Notes: a model not told the origin generated them from the letters alone. 64,000 nucleotides of DNA from Tunturibacter empetritectus (GCF_040358985.1 NZ_CP132932.1:744001-808000), one strand, 5' to 3'. Positions 53,206 through 62,629 are shown, numbered from the stretch's first letter. Numbers and translations: made by a program.

Positions 53206-54597
53206 CTACTTCACAAGCGAGGGCAAATCGACGATGTTGTGCCCATCGTGATACACCGCGAAGATCCTCTGCGTGTTGCCGATGTCAACCAGCGGATCCG
53301 CGTCCAGCACCAGCAGATCGGCACGCTTGCCGACCTCGATCGTTCCGCGATCGGTCGCATGCAGCAGCTTCGCATTCCCTCCCGTAGCCGCTGTAATAGC
53401 CTGTAGAGGAGTAAGCCCCGCCTTCACCATCAAAGCAAGCTCGTGATGTTCCGCAAAACCTGGAATGCGTCCCGGTAACGCGCCCGAGTCCGTTCCGAAC
53501 CCAACACTCACGCCGGCATCAAACAGCTTCTTCAAGTTCTGCTGCTCCACGTCGAAGTCTTTTTTATGCTGCGCCGTCTGCGGATCCTGACCGATCTTCT
53601 CCCCATACCCCGGCGCGCTGAACTTCGCCAACAGCTTCGGACCCGCGGCCTGCTGAAAGAAGGTCGTCTTCATGAAAGCGGGATCGTCCGCATAGATATA
53701 AGCCGACTCATCCACCGTAAACGTAGGGACATACCAGACACGATGCTGCTTCATCGCCCGCACAAACGCATCATCCACCACTTGGTCCCGAACAGAATGC
53801 GCGAGCACATCCACACCATCCGCCACAAGCTGCTTCGCATCCTCCAACGCATACTCATGCGCGGCCACGCGCACATGCCGCTTATGCGCCTCGTCGATCA
53901 CCGCCTTATAGATCTCCGGCGTCATCTCCGGCGCCTTGCCATGCAGCTTGTCCACCCAGATCTTGATGATGTCCACACGCTGTGCCGCCATCTCATCGAC
54001 AGCCCGTCTCGCCTCCTTCTCCGTTGCCGGACGATAGATCTGATCCGCGGCCGCAGGCAGCGGAGGCGCCCCCTCCGGCACTCCAATCCCCCTCCCCGCA
54101 GTAAAGATCGAAGCACCGCCCAACCGTCCCGCCTGCTGTTCATCCCGCAACACAAACACCAGATCGCGATTCAAGCCCAGCGACAGGATCGCAGTCACAC
54201 CGTATCGCTCATACTGCTTCAGCTGCGCGGTCACATTCTCCCGCGTATACCCGGCAGCAGAAGACTCCGCATCGTCCACCAGCAAACCCAGGTGCGAGTG
54301 GGCGCTGATCAGCCCCGGCATCACCGTCTTTCCCGTCAGATCCCGAACCTGCGCTCCCGCCGGCGCAGCCATCTCGCCGCCACCAATCTGCTCAATCTTT
54401 CCATTCCGCAGCAGCAATGAAACATGCTCCCGCGGCGCCGCACCCGTGCCGTCAATCACCCGCGCATTCCGGAGCACTACCACCTGTTGCGCAGGCGACT
54501 GCCGCCCAGGCACGCTCGACGCAGCTCCCTGCTGCGCAAGCGCGACGGAACCGCCTAAAGAAAAAATAATCAGAACAAACTTCATCCGCAGAATCAT
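53206..54597 (-). CDS. Secreted amidohydrolase family protein
   Basis: Exported metal-dependent amidohydrolase of 463 residues. A signal peptide ends near A-L-A-Q-Q; the family core shows V-I-D-G-T-G, the metal site at M-P-G-L-I-S-A-H-S-H, H-E-Y, and the terminal D-L-L-V-L-D-A-D-P-L strand. The first H-x-H is H-S-H, as in imidazolonepropionase/prolidase-like members. Substrate unknown, possibly a dipeptide or cyclic amide. ATG 54597 has AAAGGT upstream; the frame is open to 54813 but that stretch is not part of the family. Confidence 0.88.
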   Translation of the reverse strand: MILRMKFVLIIFSLGGSVALAQQGAASSVPGRQSPAQQVVVLRNARVIDGTGAAPREHVSLLLRNGKIEQIGGGEMAAPAGAQVRDLTGKTVMPGLISAHSHLGLLVDDAESSAAGYTRENVTAQLKQYERYGVTAILSLGLNRDLVFVLRDEQQAGRLGGASIFTAGRGIGVPEGAPPLPAAADQIYRPATEKEARRAVDEMAAQRVDIIKIWVDKLHGKAPEMTPEIYKAVIDEAHKRHVRVAAHEYALEDAKQLVADGVDVLAHSVRDQVVDDAFVRAMKQHRVWYVPTFTVDESAYIYADDPAFMKTTFFQQAAGPKLLAKFSAPGYGEKIGQDPQTAQHKKDFDVEQQNLKKLFDAGVSVGFGTDSGALPGRIPGFAEHHELALMVKAGLTPLQAITAATGGNAKLLHATDRGTIEVGKRADLLVLDADPLVDIGNTQRIFAVYHDGHNIVDLPSLVK

Positions 54598-54773
54598 GGT
54601 GACCTTTAGATGCAAACATCGCATCAAGAGTCCGCAATCTTTGAGAGTGGCCCTCGGCACACGTCCCCCGTTGCTCCGATCGAAGTTCTGAAAGACGTAG
54701 TGATCAATCCTGCTTCCACGCAAGAGCCTGACTCCAGCCTGCGATCCTTCTCCCCAGTTGCTGACACGATGAA

Positions 54774-55325
54774 CTAACCCCGACGCTCTCGCCAAATCTT
54801 GTAAAGCCCCCACGCCGCCACCGAGCAGTTATCCACGATCGTACCCTCGAGAATCATCGCCTCGAACTCCACCACGCTCACCCGCTTCACCACCAAATCG
54901 CTCTCCTCAGCATCCGGGTCGGCCTTGCCTATCGTCAGCCCCTCAGCCAAAAACACATACTGCCTCTGGTTCATCACTCCATACGCAATCTGTAGCGTCG
55001 ACAGAAGCGTCATACGCTCGGCCGTCAGTCCGGTCTCCTCCCGCAGCTCTCCCCGAGCCAACTCCTCCGGCACCACCTCGGCCAACTCCCACCCGCCCTG
55101 CGGTAGCTCCCAGTGCCGCGCCCCCACCGTGTACCGGAACTGCTCAATCAGATATACAAACTCACCCTCCGCTCCCACCTCCAGCGGAATCACAATGCAA
55201 GCCGGATCTTTGTCGACGACCCCATAGATCCCTCGCTTTCCATTCGCCCGTTCGATCACATCTTCCCGCACGCTCGTCCACGGATTCCGATAGACCTCCC
55301 GGCTGCTGATCGTCTTGATCGTCAC
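54774..55325 (-). CDS. Nudix hydrolase (ADP-ribose-type)
   Basis: Nudix protein of 183 residues of the ADP-ribose pyrophosphatase type, acting on ADP-sugars. The box reads G-G-W-E-L ... A-R-G-E-L-R-E-E-T-G-L: all metal-binding glutamates are present but the Arg usual at the start of R-E-x-x-E-E is Gly here. GTG 55325 has GGGGGTGTT just before it; GTG 55346 directly after the upstream stop is an alternative. It lies a few bases downstream of the CocE-type gene, so the two are transcribed together. Confidence 0.85.
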   Translation of the reverse strand: MTIKTISSREVYRNPWTSVREDVIERANGKRGIYGVVDKDPACIVIPLEVGAEGEFVYLIEQFRYTVGARHWELPQGGWELAEVVPEELARGELREETGLTAERMTLLSTLQIAYGVMNQRQYVFLAEGLTIGKADPDAEESDLVVKRVSVVEFEAMILEGTIVDNCSVAAWGLYKIWRERRG

Positions 55326-55346
55326 AACACCCCCATCCAACACCAC

Positions 55347-57518
55347 TCAATCCCTGTCAGGAACCGAAAACTCCAGATGCGACGGATACTCCCCCGATCC
55401 ATAGATCGTCACCGTCTGCTTCTGGTACGCGCTCGAGGGAGCCGTCATGATATTCGGCACAAACGTCTGCGGGTTCCGATCGTACAGAGGAAACCAGCTG
55501 GACTGCACCTCCACCATCATCTTGTGCCCCTTCAAAAAAGTATGATCCGCCCCATGCAGACTCCACTTGTACTCAGTCACCTTCCCCGGCGTCAAAGCCT
55601 CCGGCGTCTCAAAGCTCTTCTGATACCGCCCGCGAAAGATCTCATCCACAATCATCAGCTGATATCCCGCCATCGGAGCCGGCGCATCATCCGGATAAAC
55701 ATCGATCAACTTCACCACAAAGTCACCATCTGTCCCTGTCGTCGAAGCAAACAGATCCGCGACGACATCTCCCGTCACAGTGACATCCTTCTCCAGGACC
55801 GGCGATGAAAAGTTCGCCAAATCCTTCCGCCCACTTACAAACCTCTGATCCTCCACCAGCCACGTCCGCCACTTCGACCCATCTCCATAAGTCGACTGAA
55901 TGGGCCGATTCCGATACGGCACAGGATTTGCGGGATCTGCGTTGTAGCTGGCCGCAGCCTTCCCGGCAGCCGCAGGCGTATCCCTCGACAACCCGCCATC
56001 AGCATTCAAAAACAGCTTCGCCTCTCTGAACCCCTGCTTCGGAGGCCACGCCTCATACCGCTCCCACTTATTTACCCCAGTCCGGAAGCTTGCCACGCCA
56101 GTCAGGTCAAACCCGCCGCGCCCCTTCAAATACTTCTCAAAGAAAGGAGCCTCCATCGTCTTCCTGTACTGATCCCCAGTGGCCGCTCCAAAATCCAGCA
56201 CCCCAAGATGCCGCGTCGTCGGCCCCCACCCACCATGGTTCCACGGCCCCAGCACCATGAACACCTCATCGTTCGCATCATGCGGCTTCAACGCGGCATA
56301 CTCCGCCTGCGTCCCCCACATATCCTCCTGATCCCACCATCCACCTACCTCAAGCGTCGGCACCTCCACCTTCGTCAGATGCCTCTCCACCGCCATATCC
56401 TGCCAGAACTTCGTATAAGCAGGCTGCGTCAGAAATATCTTCGCCGTCGGCAGGTTCTCCATCTTCACCGCATCGGCAGCCCCGGCAAAGTTCACATGGT
56501 GCAAAAAGAAATCGAAGGTGTCTTCCTTGCTCTCAACCCGCGCATCCGTCTTTTGTGCCTCTAACTGTTGCACATAGTCGAAGCCATACGTCTCGCGAAA
56601 CGCCCCATTATGAAAAAAATCATCTCCCATCCAAACATTCGTCATCGGAGCCTGCGGCGAGATCGCCTTCACCGCCGGGTGCGCCTCAATCCCCGCCGAC
56701 ATCGCCAAAAACCCCGGATACGAGACCCCCAGCACCCCCACCTTGCCGTTGTTATTCGGAACACTCTTCAGCAACCAGTCGATCGTGTCGCGCGTATCGG
56801 TCGTCTCATCCACATCGTTCTTCGTCGTATGCGCAACGATCGCGCGGTTCATCACGAACTTCCCCTCCGACTCGTACCGCCCGCGAATATCGCCGAACAC
56901 AAAGATGTATCCGCTCGCCGCCAACTCCGGCTTGCTGCCATTCACCGCAGCCGACGAAGCCCACGAAGTCCCATACGGCGTCCTCTGCATCAAAAACGGC
57001 AACGCCTCTCCAGCCGCCTCCGACCCCGCCGGCCGCAGAATCACCACATGCAGCTTCACTCCATCCCGCATCGGAATCATCGCCTCACTGCGCGTGTACT
57101 CCCCGAAGTGATTCAACCGAATTCCCACCGGACTGAAGCGCTCTTCCGTCGTTTCCACGCCTCGCTCGCCACGTTCGCCATATTTGCTGGTCAAACCAGA
57201 CACCTTACCAGCGGCACTCCGCGCAAACACAACCCGCAGCCCCTTCGCATAGAAATGATCGGCCGCTTCAGCCTGCAGCTCCAATCGCGCCCACCGCACG
57301 CCTTCGATGTAAAGCTTGTCCCCCTCGCGATACACCGAGCTCACCACATCAGGTTCCACCTCATCCCGATACTGCCCCACGTACTCATCCAGCGCGCCAA
57401 CCGGCAGAGTAATCGCATGATGCTTCTCAGCAGTCTGCGCCTCCTGCGCCGCCCCCACAGCCACCGAAGCCATCAACCATCCGGAAAGAACCAAAGCACA
57501 GTAGCCACGAATCTTCAT
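55347..57518 (-). CDS. CocE/NonD-type secreted hydrolase
   Basis: Secreted serine hydrolase of 723 residues in the X-Pro dipeptidyl-peptidase/CocE family. A signal peptide (A-L-V-L-S-G-W-L-M-A-S-V-A) leads to a lipocalin-like N-terminal part, the alpha/beta-hydrolase core with G-V-S-Y-P-G-F as nucleophile elbow, and the C-terminal jelly-roll domain. Catalytic Ser, Asp and His are expected from G-x-S-Y-x-G, D-and-H-rich loops. ATG 57518 is preferred; a TTG at 57533 is possible. Followed immediately by the Nudix gene. Confidence 0.9.
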   Translation of the reverse strand: MKIRGYCALVLSGWLMASVAVGAAQEAQTAEKHHAITLPVGALDEYVGQYRDEVEPDVVSSVYREGDKLYIEGVRWARLELQAEAADHFYAKGLRVVFARSAAGKVSGLTSKYGERGERGVETTEERFSPVGIRLNHFGEYTRSEAMIPMRDGVKLHVVILRPAGSEAAGEALPFLMQRTPYGTSWASSAAVNGSKPELAASGYIFVFGDIRGRYESEGKFVMNRAIVAHTTKNDVDETTDTRDTIDWLLKSVPNNNGKVGVLGVSYPGFLAMSAGIEAHPAVKAISPQAPMTNVWMGDDFFHNGAFRETYGFDYVQQLEAQKTDARVESKEDTFDFFLHHVNFAGAADAVKMENLPTAKIFLTQPAYTKFWQDMAVERHLTKVEVPTLEVGGWWDQEDMWGTQAEYAALKPHDANDEVFMVLGPWNHGGWGPTTRHLGVLDFGAATGDQYRKTMEAPFFEKYLKGRGGFDLTGVASFRTGVNKWERYEAWPPKQGFREAKLFLNADGGLSRDTPAAAGKAAASYNADPANPVPYRNRPIQSTYGDGSKWRTWLVEDQRFVSGRKDLANFSSPVLEKDVTVTGDVVADLFASTTGTDGDFVVKLIDVYPDDAPAPMAGYQLMIVDEIFRGRYQKSFETPEALTPGKVTEYKWSLHGADHTFLKGHKMMVEVQSSWFPLYDRNPQTFVPNIMTAPSSAYQKQTVTIYGSGEYPSHLEFSVPDRD

Positions 57519-57549
57519 CAAGCTCAACCTCAAAGTGAAATCATCGCAC

Positions 57550-57627
57550 GAAAAATAAAAACCGCAGATCCTCAGGAAGAGAACGGATCAAGTGTTACTC
57601 GCCCGTCTCTTCAAATGAAATCTGCGG
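57550..57627 (-). terminator. Compound terminator of the CDGSH gene
   Basis: In the minus direction CCGCAGAT and ATCTGCGG form an outer stem, an inner GAAGAGACGG / CCGTTCTCTTC stem nearly pairs within it, and TTTTTATTTTT follows. It begins just past the CDGSH stop. Confidence 0.75.
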
Positions 57628-57634
57628 CCTAATT

Positions 57635-57859
57635 TTAGGTCAGAACTGCTTCAGGACCAGCCGCACACTGAAAGCCCACTCGATTATGCGATCCATCACA
57701 AAACGGCCGCTTCTCACTGGCCCCACAGCGGCAAAGCGAGATCGCAGGCTTCCCCGTTAGATCCCACTCCTTGCCATCTGCGTCCTTCAAAACAATATGT
57801 CCTTCAACCCGCAGCGGTCCATTGGGCCGAACCGTAATCTTTACCGCTTCTTCTGACAT
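57635..57859 (-). CDS. CDGSH iron-sulfur domain protein
   Basis: Small protein of 74 residues with the CDGSH zinc-finger-like motif C-R-C-G-x-S-x3-P-F-C-D-G-S-H binding a 2Fe-2S cluster by three Cys and one His. It has a beta-sandwich N-terminal half (V-K-I-T-V-R-P-N-G-P-L-R-V) resembling the common bacterial CDGSH-type fusion. Role in redox or Fe-S sensing is by family. No Shine-Dalgarno of note; a compound terminator follows, so it is a monocistronic gene. Confidence 0.93.
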   Translation of the reverse strand: MSEEAVKITVRPNGPLRVEGHIVLKDADGKEWDLTGKPAISLCRCGASEKRPFCDGSHNRVGFQCAAGPEAVLT

Positions 57860-57959
57860 CGTTCGTTACTCTCTCTCTTACAAAGGATGCGTTCAGCATA
57901 GCAAAATCGTGGCAGCCACATCGCTCAGCCTAGAAGAGGCCGATCCTCTACTCTCATCG

Positions 57960-59213
57960 CTACAGCGAGAGAACATCATTGCTCTTCACAATCATCGCCT
58001 CTGCCTGGAGAACCGAGCCAACTCTCGTTGCATCCTTCACCCAGCGCGCTCGAAGCCAACGATTCAGCGGCTCTGAATACCCCCGCGAGACAAATGCTCC
58101 CAGCGCCCCCGAAAGCAGCAGAACAGCAAGGAACATCACCGGAACAGCCCGAACTGGTTTGTCCACAATCAGAAAAAGATGAAAAAGACTCAAGACAACA
58201 AAAACATGCGTCAGATAGACCTCATAACTCAATCGCCCCATGAGCACCATAGGACCAAGAGATCTCGGCGCTTGCCACCGCGTCTGCGCAACCACGACCA
58301 GCATCATACAAACACCCAGGCCCAGCACCGTCATATCAAGCCCGGTACGGCCCAGCCCCCAACGATGCGCGATGACGGAAAAGCAGAGGACAAAGACCAA
58401 CATCATCATTCCAGCGGTGCCAAGTACTCGCAGCGTCGTACTGGAAAGACGTGCCTTCGCAGAGAGCAGTGCCGTCAGGCATCCCAACGCGATCGCGTCC
58501 ATGCCACCAAGGTACGAATATTCTCTCCAAACCGGATTATGGTTGAAGGGCTGCGACCGCGCAAAGGGTCCCAATAGGACGAAGACAAAGAGCAAAGCAG
58601 AGAGCAAGCTGACGCGACGAAACACTCTACAAGCCAGCGGGAAACCAAGATAAAACATCTCTTCGACCGACAGTGACCATAGAATGTCCCAACTCGCAGG
58701 TAGATATCCTCTTCGCGCCTCAAGCAGATTGACATGAAAGGTAAGCGCCGCGACGAGAGCACGCCCCAGCCCGCCTGTCTTCCGATAAACAACAAAGTCT
58801 TTGACACCCGCGAAGTGAAGAAGACTGAGGATCACCAAAACAAGCACCATCAGAGGCGCGATGCGAGCGAACCTCAACCGATAAAAGTCCCCCACATTCA
58901 CCGCAGACACTGAACCCCAACGCCGCAACGTTGTCGAGGTAATCAGAAATCCGGAGATCACAAAGAAGATTTGAACACCGAACTGACCATTCCAGACCAG
59001 CGAAGACACAAGCTGCCGCGGCAGCCCATCCGCGTAGGGAACATTCGCCCCAAGCAGTCGCATGTTGACATGATTCATCAGCACCATGCAAATGGCCACG
59101 CCGCGAAGAAGATCCACCCCATCCAGACGCGACCAGATCAGCGAAGCCTGTCTCCCCACCCTCAAGTTCGATCCCTGCTCATCCCTACTCAAAAGACAAG
59201 AGCCCTCAATCAC
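57960..59213 (-). CDS. Acyltransferase 3 (OafA/YrhL) membrane protein
   Basis: Polytopic membrane acyltransferase of 417 residues. The active-site start R-L-D-G-V-D-L-L-R-G-V-A, catalytic H in N-H-V-N, F-F-V-I-S-G-F-L-I and S-L-S-V-E-E-M-F-Y-L are typical. Ten to eleven helices. Such enzymes acylate lipopolysaccharide, exopolysaccharide or small molecules. GTG 59213 overlaps the stop of the UBP zinc-finger gene by four bases (GTGA), so the two are translationally coupled, an unusual pairing. Confidence 0.88.
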   Translation of the reverse strand: MIEGSCLLSRDEQGSNLRVGRQASLIWSRLDGVDLLRGVAICMVLMNHVNMRLLGANVPYADGLPRQLVSSLVWNGQFGVQIFFVISGFLITSTTLRRWGSVSAVNVGDFYRLRFARIAPLMVLVLVILSLLHFAGVKDFVVYRKTGGLGRALVAALTFHVNLLEARRGYLPASWDILWSLSVEEMFYLGFPLACRVFRRVSLLSALLFVFVLLGPFARSQPFNHNPVWREYSYLGGMDAIALGCLTALLSAKARLSSTTLRVLGTAGMMMLVFVLCFSVIAHRWGLGRTGLDMTVLGLGVCMMLVVVAQTRWQAPRSLGPMVLMGRLSYEVYLTHVFVVLSLFHLFLIVDKPVRAVPVMFLAVLLLSGALGAFVSRGYSEPLNRWLRARWVKDATRVGSVLQAEAMIVKSNDVLSL

Positions 59214-59470
59214 ACCACATCAACTTCCATCTCATCCACATAACACCAGCCCCAGCTCTCGCCCGGCTCAACCGACCGCATGATCGCATGCTGTGTCTTG
59301 TGAAAGTGTTTGGTCGCATGCTTGTGCTGAGACGAATCACAGCACCCCACATGCCCACACTCCAGGCACATCCGCAGATGCACCCAGCTGCTGCCAATCT
59401 TCAAACACTCTTCACAGCCTTTAGCCGACGGCTTCACCTTACGAATCTGATCCAGATGAGTACATTCCAT
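59210..59470 (-). CDS. UBP-type zinc finger protein
   Basis: Small protein of 86 residues consisting of one ubiquitin-binding-type (ZnF-UBP) zinc finger: C-x2-H near the N-terminus, C-E-E-C, C-L-E-C-G-H-V-G-C-C and H-x3-H-x3-T-x-H, and W-C-Y-V-D-E at the end. In eukaryotes this fold reads a free C-terminal Gly-Gly; free-standing bacterial copies have no established target. It is first in a two-gene unit with an acyltransferase. A family-C repeat lies upstream. Confidence 0.88.
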   Translation of the reverse strand: MECTHLDQIRKVKPSAKGCEECLKIGSSWVHLRMCLECGHVGCCDSSQHKHATKHFHKTQHAIMRSVEPGESWGWCYVDEMEVDVV

Positions 59471-59519
59471 TCGCGCACCGCCTTCGCCTGATTCTATCTC
59501 TAAGAGGCTGCGTAGAAGC

Positions 59520-59602
59520 TGTCCTGCCGGACGGGCCTCCTGCGCGGAGCGCGGGCGTTCGCACGCCTCTTTAGAGCTTCGCGTGGTCCTCTCGTTGGTC
59601 GG
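59520..59602. repeat. Family C repeat, inverted copy
   Basis: Reverse orientation: GTCCTGCCGGACGG at the left, CCTCC-TGCGC-GGAGC-like hairpin, CCTCTCGTTGG at the right. Faces the copy at 59617. Confidence 0.85.
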
Positions 59603-59616
59603 AATTATCTTCCTTC

Positions 59617-59700
59617 GCGACCAACGGGAGCGCCAACCGAAAGGGTATACCCGCCACGAAGTGGCCGCTCCAGCGAAGTGGGCCCGTCCGGCAGGACAAG
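59617..59700. repeat. Family C repeat
   Basis: CCAACGGGAGCGCC, GGTATACC, CCAC-GAA-GTGG hairpin, CCGTCCGGCAGGAC. The terminal GGAC is six bases before the stop of the minus-strand response regulator gene. Confidence 0.88.
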
Positions 59701-59703
59701 TCT

Positions 59704-61335
59704 TTAATCCCCCATCCCCTCCGTAATCCCATACTCCTTAAGCTTCCGGTACAGCGTCGTCTTCCCGATCCCAAGCAGCTTCGCCGCCATCAGCTTATCG
59801 CCCTTCAACTGCCGAATCGTCCCCAGGATGGCCTGCCTCTCCATCTCCGCAATCGACACGATCCCGCCGCCCTGCGAAGCGCCCACCGTCTCCCGCCCCA
59901 TTCCGTCTTCCTCAACCGCATGGATCGCCGGCCCCTGCTGCATGCGAAAGTTCTGCAGCTGTGTCGGCAGATCGCCCAGATGCAGCACCGGCCCCGACGA
60001 CAGCGCACACGCCCGCTCGATCGCATTCTCCAACTCCCGCACATTGCCCGGCCAGTCGTACTCCGCCATCGTCCGCAGCATCGAGTCCGAGAAGCTTCTC
60101 TCCACTCCAGTCTCCTTCTCCATCTGCTTCAGAAAGTGCGTCGCCAGCACCGCAATATCCTCGCGCCGGTCCCGCAGCGGAGGAATCCTGAGATTCACCA
60201 CGTTCAAACGAAAATAAAGATCCTTGCGAAACCGCCCCTGCTCCACCATCGTCGCAAGGTCGCGATTGGTCGCCGCCAGCACCCGCGCCGAGATCGGCCT
60301 GGCCTGCGTCGCCCCCACCGGCCGAACCTCCTTCTCCTGCAGTGCCCGCAACAGCTTCGCCTGGAGATCCAGCGGCAACTCGCCAATCTCATCCAGAAAC
60401 ACCGTCCCGCCCTCGGCAGAGGCCAGCAGTCCCTCCTTCGCGCGATCCGCTCCCGTGAATGCCCCCTTCACATGCCCGAACAACTCGCTCTCAATCAGCG
60501 TAGGCACCAGCGACCCGCAGTCCACAGGCACAAACGGCTTCGCCGCATTCGGCCCATTGAAGTGGATCGACCGCGCCACCAACTCCTTGCCCGTCCCACT
60601 CTCGCCCAGGATCAAAACCGGATGCGTCGAATAAGCCACCTTCGACAAGATCCGATACAGCTTCTCCATCTCCGGAGACCGGCCCACCAGCCCACCCATC
60701 CCCTGCTGGGTCCTCAGCCTCTCGCGAAGCTGCCGGCTCTGAACATCCATGTGCAGCTGCTGCCCGGTACGCTCGAGCACCGCCGTCAACTCCTCCAGCG
60801 CAAACGGCTTGGTCAGATAGTCTCCCGCACCAATCCGCATCGCCTCCACCGCAGACGACACCGTAGCAAACGCCGTCATCACAATCACCGCCATCTCCGG
60901 ATGCAGCGCCTTTACCTGCTCCAGCAGCGGCAGCCCGCCACCACCCGGCAGCTTCAGATCCAGCAGCAACAGATCAATCCGCCTCTGCTTCAGGATCGCC
61001 CGCGCCGCCGTAGCGCTCTCGGCACCCACCACCTCAAATCCCATCCCCGCAGCAATCTCGCAGCAAGCCTTCCGCACTGCCTCATCATCATCGACCACCA
61101 GCACATGCAGCAGCCCTAGATGTTCTGCAGAGCTCACCGCATGCGCTCTCGCATCCGGCGCCGAAATCGTCGACAAGACCGGTGACACGCCCACCAGCAC
61201 TCCCGATGGCGAATCCGCTCCCCCATCGTCTCTTCTCCGCTCACTATTCGTTCTCTCGCTCAACACCGAAACACCTCCTGCGCTACTGGTTCCCGCTCCC
61301 GCCGTCTCGAAACCCGTCCTTAGCATGCGATCCAT
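59704..61335 (-). CDS. Sigma54-dependent response regulator (NtrC-type)
   Basis: Two-component regulator of 543 residues: a hydrophilic N-terminal lead of about 75 residues, a receiver domain with acceptor D in L-L-L-L-D-L-K-L and K in Y-L-T-K-P-F, the sigma54-interacting AAA+ domain (Walker A G-E-S-G-T-G-K-E, the sigma54 loop G-A-F-T-G-A, L-D-E-I-G-E-L), and a Fis-type helix-turn-helix. It activates sigma54 promoters. Its start lies 16 bases inside the histidine kinase gene, so the pair are coupled. Confidence 0.94.
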   Translation of the reverse strand: MDRMLRTGFETAGAGTSSAGGVSVLSERTNSERRRDDGGADSPSGVLVGVSPVLSTISAPDARAHAVSSAEHLGLLHVLVVDDDEAVRKACCEIAAGMGFEVVGAESATAARAILKQRRIDLLLLDLKLPGGGGLPLLEQVKALHPEMAVIVMTAFATVSSAVEAMRIGAGDYLTKPFALEELTAVLERTGQQLHMDVQSRQLRERLRTQQGMGGLVGRSPEMEKLYRILSKVAYSTHPVLILGESGTGKELVARSIHFNGPNAAKPFVPVDCGSLVPTLIESELFGHVKGAFTGADRAKEGLLASAEGGTVFLDEIGELPLDLQAKLLRALQEKEVRPVGATQARPISARVLAATNRDLATMVEQGRFRKDLYFRLNVVNLRIPPLRDRREDIAVLATHFLKQMEKETGVERSFSDSMLRTMAEYDWPGNVRELENAIERACALSSGPVLHLGDLPTQLQNFRMQQGPAIHAVEEDGMGRETVGASQGGGIVSIAEMERQAILGTIRQLKGDKLMAAKLLGIGKTTLYRKLKEYGITEGMGD

Positions 61336-62303
61336 CCTGCCTCTCCCCGCACTACCATCTTCACCGTCGAATCATTCATGCGCTTCTCGGTCATCTCAAA
61401 CTCCTCTATCTCAAACCTCTCCTGCTCGACCACCGCGTCCAGCCGTTTCATCGCACTCCACTCCACCGAGATGCTCGTCCCCACCTCCGGCTGGCTGTCG
61501 ATACTCACAACTCCACCCGCGATAGCCACCAGCTCCCGTACCACGCGAAAGCCCAGCCCCCTCCCATTCGCAGAAGAGATCCCGCCAGCCTGCATCAACC
61601 TCAGCACCGCAGCCTTATCCATCCCGCAGCCACGATCGCTCACCGTCATCACCACCCTGCGCCGCGGCTCCTCGCCTTCGTTCTCTCCCTCCTGCAGCAC
61701 GCCCTCCACATGGATCGAGATCGCTCCCACCCAAGGCGTCGCCTCCGCTGCGTTCTTCACCAGGTTCGTCAGTATCCGTTCCACCGACTCCACCGGCACC
61801 TTCACCGCCTGAAACGCGCCCACACCATAAGAGATCTCCACCGTCCGCCCCGCCACCCGGCTCAGCAGCCCTCTGCATCGATCCACCACATCCGGCAGCA
61901 CGGCAAACTCACCCAACCCCTTCGTCGCCCGGCCCGCCCGCGCATGATTCACCAGCCGGTCAATCATCGCCCAGCTGCGATCGCTCAACATCCTCAACTC
62001 GTTGGCATATTCCTTATGCTCGTCATGCAGCACTCCAGGCAGCGCCAGCAAGTCAGAGTAGAGACTCAGCGCCCCCAGCAGATTCCCCGCGTCATGCGCC
62101 AGTCCCGCGCCCTCCGCCACACCCGCAATCGCCACGCCCGCAATCGCCGCCACCTCCGCGGCAGCAGGCGCATCCACCGTCTTGCGCACCGTCGGCATCG
62201 CCAACCCACCAAGACCCATCTGGCGTGTCACGTGGCGAAGTGCCGCAAACTTCCCTGAATAACTCTCTGGCCCCGAGGCAGTACTGCTCTGCATTGCCTG
62301 CAT
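61320..62303 (-). CDS. Cytosolic sensor histidine kinase
   Basis: Histidine kinase of 327 residues without a transmembrane segment or recognisable sensor domain. An H-box L-A-H-D-A-G-N-L-L with the H-D pair, the N-box [17 protein letters not shown] and N-G-R-G-L-G-F complete the catalytic core. The N-terminal 65 residues are Ala/Val-rich. It should phosphorylate the adjacent NtrC-type regulator, with which it overlaps. The stimulus cannot be read from the sequence. Confidence 0.9.
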   Translation of the reverse strand: MQAMQSSTASGPESYSGKFAALRHVTRQMGLGGLAMPTVRKTVDAPAAAEVAAIAGVAIAGVAEGAGLAHDAGNLLGALSLYSDLLALPGVLHDEHKEYANELRMLSDRSWAMIDRLVNHARAGRATKGLGEFAVLPDVVDRCRGLLSRVAGRTVEISYGVGAFQAVKVPVESVERILTNLVKNAAEATPWVGAISIHVEGVLQEGENEGEEPRRRVVMTVSDRGCGMDKAAVLRLMQAGGISSANGRGLGFRVVRELVAIAGGVVSIDSQPEVGTSISVEWSAMKRLDAVVEQERFEIEEFEMTEKRMNDSTVKMVVRGEAGWIAC

Positions 62304-62629
62304 TCTCTAAATCCACCGTTCTCCTGCTTAGTAACCTACAGCAGATGCACTCCTGTAATCACTTCAAGTGCCAAACTGGAACTCCCTTCCTAAGTGATTC
62401 CACATCAATCCAAAACACCTCAAATCCCCTCGCCCGCCCAAATCAGACACCGTTCCAATATGGGAACCGAGCCAACGCGAGATCCTCACTCTCCCGCAAA
62501 TCCTCAACAAAACTCAGCTCCAAATTCAGCTTCCCATTATGGAACCAATCCCATTTCGGAACACTCCCCCAAAGGACTCACACGCCACCGCTCCATCCCC
62601 CCGCAAAACCCCGCAACTATAATTCCCCC
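62304..62629. other. Divergent region between kinase operon and rph
   Basis: About 325 bp with no gene. Two near-identical palindromes (62453-62466 and 62531-62544) and several further GGAAC/TTCC words are the main feature. No canonical TGGCAC-N5-TTGC sigma54 promoter was found. Confidence 0.6.
62453..62544. promoter_or_regulatory. Paired TTCC-N6-GGAA palindromes
   Basis: TTCCAATATGGGAA at 62453-62466 and TTCCCATTATGGAA at 62531-62544; the second reversed reads TTCCATAATGGGAA, so the two match at 12 of 14 positions. They are inverted, centres 78 bp apart, and are candidate binding sites of the adjacent NtrC-type regulator or of an unknown factor. Confidence 0.55.

Noticed and set aside
62360..62400. 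Sigma54 promoter upstream of the histidine kinase
   Set aside because: TGGCACTTGAAGTG on the minus strand has the -24 element but no GC at the required -12 distance.
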